Origin: a virus
Direction: 5' to 3' (one strand)
Virus record (IMG/VR): IMGVR_UViG_3300046530_000140
Span: 1-20,850 of that record
Length of the DNA stretch: 20,850 nt
The notes beneath the pieces are model-generated. The model had not been told where the DNA came from, ran no database searches, and was given only the letters and a program-made list of their open reading frames with translations. Shown piece by piece: positions 14,844-20,850 of this stretch. Within the stretch, counting starts at the first letter, position 1. Every line of letters starts with the position of its first letter. Both the position numbers and the translations under genes were made by a program.

Positions 14844-15766
14844 AGCGGCAATTCCCCGAACTCACCGGCGGTTATCACCTGCCGCGCTTTGCCCGGGTGG
14901 TCGGTGTGGCGGATGCCCCGGCCGGCGCCGGGATCTGCGACGACTTCCGTCCGCGCTTTGCGGTGGACCTCGAACTGCTGGGCGAAGACGACGAGCCGGA
15001 TCCGGCGCTGCCAGTGTTGGCCGGCGTGCCGCTGCCGATGCCGATGGGCGGCGACGAGATGGGTTTTTTCGCCTTCCCGGAAGAAGGCACCCGTGTGGTC
15101 GTGTCCTTTGCCTACGGCCTGCCGAGCAAGCCGTTTATCCAGGCGATCCTGCCGCACGGCCTGAGCCTGCCCAAGGTGCCGAAGGGTGACCAGGTGTGGC
15201 AACACAGCGACGCCGCCCAGCAGCGCGCCGATGCCGACGGCAACTGGCTGCGCCAGACCGATGGCCGAATCCTGGACAAGTCGATCGATCGCGAGGTTGA
15301 GAGCCTGACCAACGTCGAGCGCCATCAGAGCAGCACGGTGGCGGTGGACGCCCATTCGACCGAGTCGGTCGGGGGCATCAAGACGCTCGAGGCGATCGGC
15401 GCACTCAAGCTGCTGTCGGGCGGGGCTGCAAGTCTGGCCGCTCTGGATGATCTGCACCTGGCCAGCGGCCGCGATCTCAACCAGGTGGTGGGCCAAAAAC
15501 TGAACCTGACGGTGGGTGGCAGCCTGCAGGAGCGAATCGAAGGCGCCCGCCGCAGCATTGCGCCCACGACCTGGCTGGGTTCTGAGTCGGTGAACGTGCT
15601 GCAGGTGCTGTGTGACCTGATCGAGGTGGTCATCCAGATGAATACCGATATCGCCAGCCACCAACACGGGTCGAGCCCAGTCCCAACCAACGCGGCGAGC
15701 TTCGCCGGTCATGCCGGTACCGGCGCACAACTTTCTGGGCAACTGACGCCCATCACCGGAGCCTAA
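14816..15766 (+). CDS. V: Baseplate spike protein, gpV-like
   Basis: Predicted 316-residue protein, larger than P2 gpV (211). The ATG at 14816 gives MEDAIRRSVERQFPELTGGY; the frame is open further upstream only because it overlaps the hub gene. Residues 1-130 form the OB-fold domain (FARVVGVADAPAGAGICDDF, GFFAFPEEGTRVVVSFAYGLPSKPFIQAIL, the typical gp45/gpV closing motif). The middle is the beta-helix needle repeat region, and near residue 280 the SHQHGSS motif is the kind of HxH iron site found at spike tips. The last 20 residues are Gly/Ala rich. The spike pierces the outer membrane on contraction. It ends one base before the TTG of the next gene. Confidence 0.82.
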   Translation: MEDAIRRSVERQFPELTGGYHLPRFARVVGVADAPAGAGICDDFRPRFAVDLELLGEDDEPDPALPVLAGVPLPMPMGGDEMGFFAFPEEGTRVVVSFAYGLPSKPFIQAILPHGLSLPKVPKGDQVWQHSDAAQQRADADGNWLRQTDGRILDKSIDREVESLTNVERHQSSTVAVDAHSTESVGGIKTLEAIGALKLLSGGAASLAALDDLHLASGRDLNQVVGQKLNLTVGGSLQERIEGARRSIAPTTWLGSESVNVLQVLCDLIEVVIQMNTDIASHQHGSSPVPTNAASFAGHAGTGAQLSGQLTPITGA

Positions 15767-15767
15767 T

Positions 15768-17921
15768 TTGGAACTCAAGAACTTTTTCGTCCTGGACGAC
15801 CAGGGCAACACGCTCCCCGATGCGATCTGCTATCTGTATGTGCGGGGCACCGAAAGCCTGGCCACCGGCCTGCAGAAAGCTAATGGTGTGGGGCTGCTCA
15901 ACCCCTTCAATGCCGACCAGGACGGCCTGGTGCAGCTTGCAGCAGCGAACGGGCTCTATGATCTGCGCGTGGTTAAAGGCGGTCGGGATAACCGGATCCA
16001 GGTGCAGTTCAATGATGTCACTGACGACCTGGCTACCGCGCAAGCAGCAGCAGATCGATCCGAGGCCGCCCGGGATGCTTCACAGCTGTCGGCAGGCTTG
16101 AAGGACGACATCGCCCATGGCTTGGCCACCACGACCTCAGGGCAACACTTCAGCGTTGCTGCGGGTAACAGTAACGGGTTTCTCATCCTCTACAAGAACG
16201 TCGCCGGCGCTGCCGTCTGGGTGGGCGAGTACCCGAGCGCGTCGGCAGTGGCCTCTGTGCGTGACCGGATCGGCGATAGCTCGAGGGTAGTGCTGGCCGT
16301 TACCGATGATGCCGGCTACACCGGCCTCGAGGTCACTCCCAGCTCATTCAAGACATCTGATCTTGAACTTTCCACCCAGCGCCTGCGAATGGGGGACCAG
16401 TCGTTCGAACGCTCAGACGGCCACGCCCTGGCTGTTGTCGATGACTTTGGCTTCGTCGGTTACGTGCTGCCCCTTAATGGCGAGTCCAAAACTGCAGAAC
16501 TCCCTGGCTTCACCGCTGATGCGATCCTGCAGGCCAATCAAAAGGCATTGGCATCGGCCGCCGGCGTATTGCGCGAGTACAACACCGAGGTGGCGCGCCC
16601 GATCTGGGACTACAACCACTTCGCGGAATATGGCCAATCGCTGTCTACGGGGTTCGAGGGTTGGCCAGCACTTTCCAAAACTCCGAAGTTTGGCAACTTG
16701 ATGCTGGGTGATTCAGTTCGCCCCGCATCCCGGACAGCAGGGGCATTCACGCCGATCGGATCCGCGACACTGACCCCGTTGAAAGCCGTGGTTCATGATG
16801 CCGGATCCGGTGCGACGATTTTGTCGGATGTAGAAGTGGCAGCGCTTGCACCAGGTGCAGGGAATGAAGGTGAGTCCACCGTCATTGGCATGGCCAACCT
16901 GGCTAAGAAGCTGCACAACCAGCGACTGCAGGTCTTGAACGATGAGTCCAGGGCGTTCGTAGCAAGTTGCTGTGGAGTGGCTGGTCAACCCATCGAGAGG
17001 CTAATCAAAGGGGACTCGACCAATCGCTGGCAGCGTCTGACGCAAGCAACGGAAAAGGTAAAGGCCGTGGCGCTGGCCGAGGGAAAAACCTACGGACTGG
17101 TCGGCGTTTCATTCCTTCAGGGCGAGTTCAACTACAAACCCGACTGGGGTGGTGTAGTGACGGTTGAAGAGTACAAGCAAAAGCTTGCCACGCTGTATGC
17201 GGACATCGAGGCCGACATCGTAGCTGCGATCGCCGGGCAGTCGCAGCCTCCGTTGTTCCTGACGTACCAAACGGGTGCGAGCTATACCAGTGACCAGAAC
17301 AACCTCGCTATCGGCATGGCGCAGTGGGAGCTTTCGAAGGAGCGCCACAACTGGGTATTGGCGACACCGGTGTATCCATACCCAGACAAAGGCGGGCACC
17401 TGACTTCGAACAGCTATCGCTGGGTTGGTAAGCAGTTCGCGAAGGTATGGCACCGCGTGGTTGAACTGGGCCAGAACTGGAAGCCCCTGTCCCCGTTACA
17501 GGCCGAGGTGAAAGGACGCGAAGCGCTGATTACCTTCCATGTGCCCCATCCGCCATTGGCGTTTGACACGCCGTATGTTGGGCGTACTGCCACGAACTAT
17601 CTGAACAAGGGTTTTACCGCTTTGGACAATGGCGGCGCTCTGGACATTCAGGCGGTAACAATTGCCGCAGATTGCGTTGTTCAACTGGTGTTCGCCCGAG
17701 ATCCGATCGGCCCGGTCTATATCCGGTATGCGGATAAAACAACTCACAATGGCAATGGCTGTCTGCGCGACAGCGATCCTACTGTGAGTGATGACGTATA
17801 TGAGTTTACCCCCGGCGTTGGTCAATACGCTGATGAAAACATCCCCGCCCTGGTGGGCAAGCCATACCCGTTGCACAACTGGTGCATCGCATTCCATATT
17901 CCTGCAGTAGGAGCTAATTAA
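15768..17921 (+). CDS. Tail spike with SGNH/acetylesterase-like domain
   Basis: Predicted 717-residue tail spike; the start is TTG with GGAG six bases upstream, one base after the gpV stop. Residues 1-80 look like a phage fibre docking domain (NFFVLDDQGNTLPDAICYLYVRGTE), followed by a short coiled coil (AAADRSEAARDAS, 93-105). The large middle domain carries esterase marks: YGQSLSTG with the nucleophile candidate S291 (block I of SGNH/sialate O-acetylesterases), FLQGEFN near 449-455 (QGE-x-D-like block), and PDKGGHLTSNSYRWVG with H544, where D540 and H544 would complete the triad. The C-terminal 140 residues are beta-rich. A capsule or O-antigen deacetylase role is inferred. Confidence 0.75.
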   Translation: MELKNFFVLDDQGNTLPDAICYLYVRGTESLATGLQKANGVGLLNPFNADQDGLVQLAAANGLYDLRVVKGGRDNRIQVQFNDVTDDLATAQAAADRSEAARDASQLSAGLKDDIAHGLATTTSGQHFSVAAGNSNGFLILYKNVAGAAVWVGEYPSASAVASVRDRIGDSSRVVLAVTDDAGYTGLEVTPSSFKTSDLELSTQRLRMGDQSFERSDGHALAVVDDFGFVGYVLPLNGESKTAELPGFTADAILQANQKALASAAGVLREYNTEVARPIWDYNHFAEYGQSLSTGFEGWPALSKTPKFGNLMLGDSVRPASRTAGAFTPIGSATLTPLKAVVHDAGSGATILSDVEVAALAPGAGNEGESTVIGMANLAKKLHNQRLQVLNDESRAFVASCCGVAGQPIERLIKGDSTNRWQRLTQATEKVKAVALAEGKTYGLVGVSFLQGEFNYKPDWGGVVTVEEYKQKLATLYADIEADIVAAIAGQSQPPLFLTYQTGASYTSDQNNLAIGMAQWELSKERHNWVLATPVYPYPDKGGHLTSNSYRWVGKQFAKVWHRVVELGQNWKPLSPLQAEVKGREALITFHVPHPPLAFDTPYVGRTATNYLNKGFTALDNGGALDIQAVTIAADCVVQLVFARDPIGPVYIRYADKTTHNGNGCLRDSDPTVSDDVYEFTPGVGQYADENIPALVGKPYPLHNWCIAFHIPAVGAN

Positions 17922-18692
17922 TTGGGCCTGACTCTCAAAGCAAGTGGTGCAAACTTCGAAGCAAACGCAATTTCTTTCATCCCACCTGTACCAGAAGGGT
18001 TGTTGTATTGGGGGTTTCCGAATGACTCACTTGAGAAGTTAGGCCGAAACTTTGCACCAGGTGGAGGCCCCATTGCGGTTGTTGGGCAGCCCGCTGTGGA
18101 TGTTCGAGGAGCGGTGCTCGACGACGACAAGTATGTAAACACTGGTATCGCTCAAACGCCATCGTTGACTCTGATCGCTGTAGGTCGCCCGGTCAGTGAC
18201 GGTGCGGAAGTGGGTATGTTCATTTCAAACTATTCGGGGCCGCGACCTGCAGGAAAAGCTGGCACCTCCTTCGGGGTGTCCCTTTTCTGTGGTTTCGATG
18301 ATGCCAACGCTGGTGTGTATGAAGTGCGTGCCAGCGTGGCGCGGTTTACGGGAGAGAGTGGGAGCGGTTCAGGGCTGAACTACGTGACGATCCCTAACCT
18401 GGACATCACGAAGCCCGCATTCCTGGCGATGACGTTTGATAGCGCTGAGAAGGTGGTACGGGCATACAACCTGTCGACAGGCTTTTCAGGTCAGCGGCCG
18501 CCGATCGCTGACTTCGTGGATATGGCCACCACGCCGTACCACGTCGGCGCTTGTCCTAATGCTACCTGGGTCAATCACCCAAAGCACATCCACTTTGCCG
18601 CGATCTACAATCGCAAATTGTCTGAGGCGGAGCTGGGGCTGATCTATTCGCGAATGAAGCCATATCTGGCCACGCGCAACGTCATTTTCTAA
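17922..18692 (+). CDS. LamG/concanavalin-like tail protein
   Basis: Predicted 256-residue protein, starting at TTG 17922 directly after the spike stop with AGGAG eight bases upstream. The fold suggested is a single beta-jelly-roll (laminin-G/concanavalin type): YVNTGIAQTPSLTLIAVGRP, then KPAFLAMTFDSAEKVVRAYNL and the closing helix with IYNRKLSEAELGLIYSRM, a typical end of such domains in phage and secreted proteins. The first 40 residues are unusual (GLTLKASGANFEANAISFIP) and may dock on the spike or on tail fibre. It is the last gene of the late transcript and is followed by the terminator. A carbohydrate-binding function is inferred; no enzymatic motif is visible. Confidence 0.65.
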   Translation: MGLTLKASGANFEANAISFIPPVPEGLLYWGFPNDSLEKLGRNFAPGGGPIAVVGQPAVDVRGAVLDDDKYVNTGIAQTPSLTLIAVGRPVSDGAEVGMFISNYSGPRPAGKAGTSFGVSLFCGFDDANAGVYEVRASVARFTGESGSGSGLNYVTIPNLDITKPAFLAMTFDSAEKVVRAYNLSTGFSGQRPPIADFVDMATTPYHVGACPNATWVNHPKHIHFAAIYNRKLSEAELGLIYSRMKPYLATRNVIF

Positions 18693-18716
18693 AGGGAGTG
18701 AGGGATTTCGGCTCAC

Positions 18717-18743
18717 AAAAAACCCGCTAAGTGCGGGTTTTTT
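18717..18743. terminator. Bidirectional rho-independent terminator
   Basis: A perfect 11-bp stem (AAAAAACCCGC with GCGGGTTTTTT) around the loop TAAGT. The six T's on each strand make it functional in both directions. It ends the late tail transcript from the left, 24 bases after the last stop, and the leftward DUF2335 transcript from the right, six bases after its stop at 18750. Confidence 0.92.
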
Positions 18744-18749
18744 GTGTGT

Positions 18750-19274
18750 CTATTTCCGTTTACCGGCGGGTTTTTCTTCTTCGCTCTCGCTCGGAGTCCG
18801 CTTCCGTCGTCCAGTGATGAATGCAGCGATGATGCCCCCGAACCCGACGGTTCCGATTGCGCTAGCAGCTATCTCATGCCCTTGAAGAGCTAGGTACACC
18901 ACGGCACCAATTACGGCTAACGCAATGATCAAAGCGAACAGCTGGCCTACCAAGATTTCTACGACATACCATGTCGATAGCTTTTCATCGATGGCAATGG
19001 ATCGACTTTCTATACCCTGCCGGTGAGCAGTTTGACTGGTTGTCCAATGGACAATTTCCTGAGCAAGCCCAGGAACCACTGAGTCATATTCGCTGAGAAG
19101 CGAAGGTGGAGGAAGAGGACCTTGAAAGGCGGTGGTGACCATTCCGGTCCGCTTTCTCTCACGTTCAATTGTGCCTGTTCGAGGCTCTTCGCGAGCCTCA
19201 GGCTTGTTGGGCACCACGTTCTTTGGCTTCTGTGACACGCTGGCTGCCTTGCTCTGCTGCTTTATAGAAGTCAT
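18750..19274 (-). CDS. DUF2335 membrane protein (moron)
   Basis: Predicted 174-residue inner-membrane protein on the minus strand. The chosen start is the ATG at 19274 because AGG lies about nine bases upstream and the N-terminus then becomes MTSIKQQSK; longer versions with a basic Cys-rich extension are possible. The N-terminal 60 residues are charged and disordered. The central PPPSLLSEYDSVVPGLAQEIV and TAHRQGIESRSI segments resemble DUF2335, and two hydrophobic segments (about 105-130 and 136-155, the second with GTVGFGGIIAAFITG) follow, ending in a basic tail. Orientation opposite to the tail operon and its own candidate promoter suggest expression in the lysogen. The function is unknown; exclusion or host modification is speculation. 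Confidence 0.68.
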   Translation of the reverse strand: MTSIKQQSKAASVSQKPKNVVPNKPEAREEPRTGTIERERKRTGMVTTAFQGPLPPPSLLSEYDSVVPGLAQEIVHWTTSQTAHRQGIESRSIAIDEKLSTWYVVEILVGQLFALIIALAVIGAVVYLALQGHEIAASAIGTVGFGGIIAAFITGRRKRTPSESEEEKPAGKRK

Positions 19275-19425
19275 GACCGATCGCCTGCACATCTTCTTGC
19301 AGCGCTTCAAAGTCGGTTCGTGCTAGTTCGGATCCGTGGCCACGATAGTGGCTATAGCCTTGTGCTGGCCAAAGCACCAAAACGGACCCGATGCCTGAGA
19401 GCAGATTCTTGAGCATACGATTCAC
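19198..19425 (-). CDS. Small exported protein overlapping DUF2335 gene
   Basis: Predicted 75-residue protein on the minus strand starting at GTG 19425 (ATG 19416 is an alternative three codons in). The N-terminus has a basic start and a hydrophobic core (LLSGIGSVLVLWPAQG, about residues 7-22), consistent with a signal peptide or anchor; the mature part is hydrophilic and helical (TDFEALQEDVQAIGHDFYKAAEQ). It overlaps the next gene by 77 bases in another frame, longer than the usual 4-20 bases, so translation is probably coupled. It likely works with the DUF2335 protein. No family is recognised, but a short signal peptide with small helical tail before a membrane protein suggests an envelope function. 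Confidence 0.6.
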   Translation of the reverse strand: MNRMLKNLLSGIGSVLVLWPAQGYSHYRGHGSELARTDFEALQEDVQAIGHDFYKAAEQGSQRVTEAKERGAQQA

Positions 19426-19460
19426 ATTCTTAGTCCAATGTCAGTGAAAATGGCGCGCAC

Positions 19461-19489
19461 ATTCTACAGAGGTAGCAATCTGCGCACAA
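19461..19489 (-). promoter_or_regulatory. Candidate sigma70 promoter for the minus-strand pair
   Basis: On the minus strand the -35 element TTGTGC (19484-19489) and -10 element TAGAAT (19461-19466) are separated by 17 bases. The expected start site near 19454 gives a leader of about 29 bases before GTG 19425. This is a match by eye with two mismatches in the -35; strength is unknown. Confidence 0.45.
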
Positions 19490-20640
19490 TAAATAAGACA
19501 CCTTTCAATCACTTCCGTTTCAGTCCGTTTGGAATTGGTTGACAGTTGCCTCAAGTCAAGAATGGCATGCTGATGGAAGCCTGTACAGTGTGGTTTTGAA
19601 CACGCTGTAAATATGTCCAGGCTGGTTAGGGTTCGAGACTCACCTCTTCAGCGGTTCAAGGTCCGCTCAACTTGCAGCATAGCTGCACCCAGCAAAAATC
19701 CGACCCGAGAATAAAAAACGGTCGGAAAAATCACTTATCCCCCTCCCGCCGACGGGCCTTGCGTCCTTTTTTTGTGCAAATCCGGATGTAGTGCAAACGA
19801 AGCTGCAGCCCAGGCGGGCCGTGGGGCTCTGCAGGCGATCGGCAATTTCACAAAGTGCAAAGTTTTGAAGGGAAATGAAGCGCGGTTGCGCTGCGGTGCA
19901 CGGGGTGGTCACGAAGGGGATATCGCTGGAGTGCCCGGTTTCATTGGGCGAAAACTTTGAAAACGTAGGTTTCAGTGGATTTTCAAAAACGCACACGATC
20001 TTTTTCGGGCGGAGAAAGGCAGTGGGTGGGTATAGGCTTAATTCCCTGTAAGCCACGTGCGGCAAGGGTTTCGGGCGGGATGCAGCGTTTCAGTGGCTTT
20101 CACACTCGGGAGGCATTCGGTAGGGGATCACAGGAAGGCGCCAAGGCTTCAGAAAAAACCTTTTCTAGGTAACCCCCTCCAGACGTGTAAGTGGTGTCAG
20201 GAGTGTCAGAAAGCGGCTGGAAGCCCCGTATTTGCTGGGGATAGTCACTTACAGTAGGAGTGTAGGAAACTGTAAGTGGAGTATGGCTCGAAAAAAAAGC
20301 CTTATAAATCAATGGTTTGAGATAGCCTTCACTTACAGTCTAAAACTGTATGCAAAAAACAGCTGTCCGACACTTCACTTACAGTTTTGAGAATCTTCAA
20401 TCCCTTGATTTGTAAGGGTTTAAGAGAAAATAGAAATCTCACTTACACTTCTTACATGTTTTTGAGGGTAGGACCGGAAAACTTTTTCCCCTCGCATAGG
20501 GGGTGTGTGATTGATGCGAGGACACTCATTGCGGACTTGAGAAATCGGGACTCTCGAGCATGCCTCTCACCCGCTGGCCACCTGGTCTCTGGCAGCTGCA
20601 GCAGGAACCTGTCCGCAACGCGAAACAGGGGAGGGTGGTT
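19490..20640. other. Non-coding stretch between moron genes and attachment end
   Basis: No reading frame here has convincing composition; the frames present are short and of low coding character. Visible structure: an inverted repeat TCCGACC/GGTCGGA (19699-19705/19720-19726), two repeated 10-mers (GTTTCAGTGG at 19969 and 20087; TTTCGGGCGG at 20003 and 20069), the CACTTACA cluster (20186-20447), and an inverted repeat CCTCGCAT/ATGCGAGG (20490-20497/20514-20521). The region is more AT rich in its right half than the tail genes. I see no RNA gene that I can name. Confidence 0.6.
20186..20447. repeat. Six CACTTACA motifs in both orientations
   Basis: Copies: TGTAAGTG at 20186-20193 and ACTGTAAGTG at 20269-20278 (one orientation), and CACTTACAGT at 20246-20255, 20330-20339, 20376-20385 plus CACTTACA at 20440-20447 (opposite orientation). 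Spacing between neighbouring starts is about 60, 23, 61, 46 and 64 bases. Partial copies (ACTGTA at 20345, TGTAAG at 20411, CTTACAT at 20451) lie among them. A cluster of this kind next to an attachment end suits arm-type integrase or excisionase sites; iterons of a replication origin are an alternative. Confidence 0.7.
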
Positions 20641-20681
20641 GGTGGCGTAAAAAACTGCGGTTACGCCATTTTTACGCCACC
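20641..20681. repeat. 13-bp inverted repeat GGTGGCGTAAAAA
   Basis: GGTGGCGTAAAAA (20641-20653) and TTTTTACGCCACC (20669-20681) are perfect inverted copies with a 15-base centre that holds a third TTACGCC (20661-20667). It lies 44 bases from the encoded CCA of tRNA-Leu. It could be a protein binding site at the prophage end or a hairpin. Confidence 0.7.
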
Positions 20682-20683
20682 CA

Positions 20684-20713
20684 TAAAAAAAGGCCTTGAT
20701 AATCAAGGCCTTT
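20684..20713 (-). terminator. Rho-independent terminator of tRNA-Leu
   Basis: Read on the minus strand: AAAGGCCTTGAT and ATCAAGGCCTTT form an 11- to 12-bp near-palindromic stem, then a run of T's (plus-strand A's 20684-20690). It begins 11 bases after the encoded CCA of the tRNA. Confidence 0.85.
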
Positions 20714-20724
20714 CTTCGTTGTGT

Positions 20725-20809
20725 TGGTGCCCCGAGGGAGACTCGAACTCCCACTCCTTTCGAAAACGGATTTTGAATCCGCCGCGTCTACCAATTCCGC
20801 CATCAGGGC
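20725..20809 (-). tRNA. tRNA-Leu, anticodon CAA
   Basis: An 85-base tRNA including the encoded 3' CCA (20725-20727). The acceptor stem pairs GCCCTGA (ends at 20809) with TCGGGGC with one G-T pair. The D-arm carries GGCGGAATTGGTAGACGC, the anticodon loop TTCAAAA gives CAA (plus-strand 20773-20775), the long variable arm is typical of class II leucine tRNAs, and the T-arm contains GTTCGAGTC. The 3' end faces the prophage, so the tRNA 3' half is the expected attachment core; no second copy of it lies in the window. Confidence 0.95.
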
Positions 20810-20820
20810 AATGGCCGCGG

Positions 20821-20849
20821 AGTATAGAGATGAGATAACCGTCGGTCAA
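20821..20849 (-). promoter_or_regulatory. Sigma70 promoter of tRNA-Leu with GC-rich discriminator
   Basis: Minus strand: -35 TTGACC (20844-20849), 17-base spacer, -10 TATACT (20821-20826), followed by CCGCGGCC as the discriminator. GC-rich discriminators mark stable-RNA promoters under stringent control. The transcription start would be about five bases before the tRNA body. Confidence 0.85.
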
Positions 20850-20850
20850 T

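Noticed and set aside
19539-19567. Plus-strand promoter at TTGACA 19539
   Set aside because: A -35 match exists but no acceptable -10 lies 16-18 bases downstream, and no gene follows on the plus strand.
19628-19672. tRNA-like T-arm motifs GGTTCGAGAC and GCGGTTCAAGGTCCGC
   Set aside because: Stems do not close properly around the loops and no acceptor, D or anticodon arms are found nearby; possibly chance or a decayed tRNA piece.
19667-20065. 132-codon minus-strand frame in the non-coding stretch
   Set aside because: No ribosome site, no domain, mixed low-complexity composition and no codon bias like the neighbouring genes.
20186-20447. CRISPR array
   Set aside because: The motif is only 8-10 bases long, occurs in both orientations and has uneven spacing of 23-64 bases.

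Overview
The window holds the right-hand part of a P2-related temperate myovirus prophage. It begins inside the major capsid gene and ends in a host tRNA-Leu gene. The host is probably a Pseudomonas of the fluorescens type. This is an inference from the GC-rich, C/G-ending codon use, the small reverse-strand gene pair after the tail genes, and the tRNA-Leu(CAA) with its promoter; no sequence search was run. The gene set (DUF2586 sheath, DUF2597 tube, DUF2590 baseplate protein, TraR/DksA-like zinc finger) fits the HP1/K139 branch of P2-like phages better than P2 itself.

Layout: 1-2728 holds the end of the capsid gene (N), terminase small subunit (M), head completion (L) and tail completion genes (R, S). 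2740-4311 encodes the contractile sheath and tube. 4311-5760 is a small-gene block inside the tail operon with a zinc-finger protein, an M15-type endolysin, two small membrane proteins and a DUF1353 protein. 5757-8197 holds the tail assembly chaperone, with a programmed -1 frameshift on A AAA AAG, and the tape measure. 8194-10269 holds baseplate genes (DUF2590, J, I). 10278-12674 holds a collar-type tail fibre with arrays of His-x-His repeats and its assembly protein. 12671-15766 holds an unidentified protein, a baseplate protein, the hub (D-like) and the spike (V-like). 15768-18692 holds two further receptor-interaction genes, both starting with TTG: a large tail spike with an SGNH/acetylesterase-like domain and a LamG-like protein. 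Most of these genes abut or overlap by 1-14 bases, so they read as one late transcript that ends at a strong bidirectional terminator (18717-18743).

Beyond the terminator two overlapping genes run in the opposite direction (18750-19425): a small exported protein and a DUF2335 membrane protein. They have their own candidate promoter and look like a lysogenic-conversion (moron) cassette. A stretch of about 1.2 kb with no convincing gene follows. It contains six copies of CACTTACA in both orientations (20186-20447) and a 13-bp inverted repeat (20641-20681). Next come the terminator, body and promoter of tRNA-Leu on the minus strand. In a P2-type prophage map the tail genes end at attR, so tRNA-Leu is the likely integration target and the repeats are candidate integrase/excisionase arm sites. 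The integrase, repressor and replication genes are not in this window.
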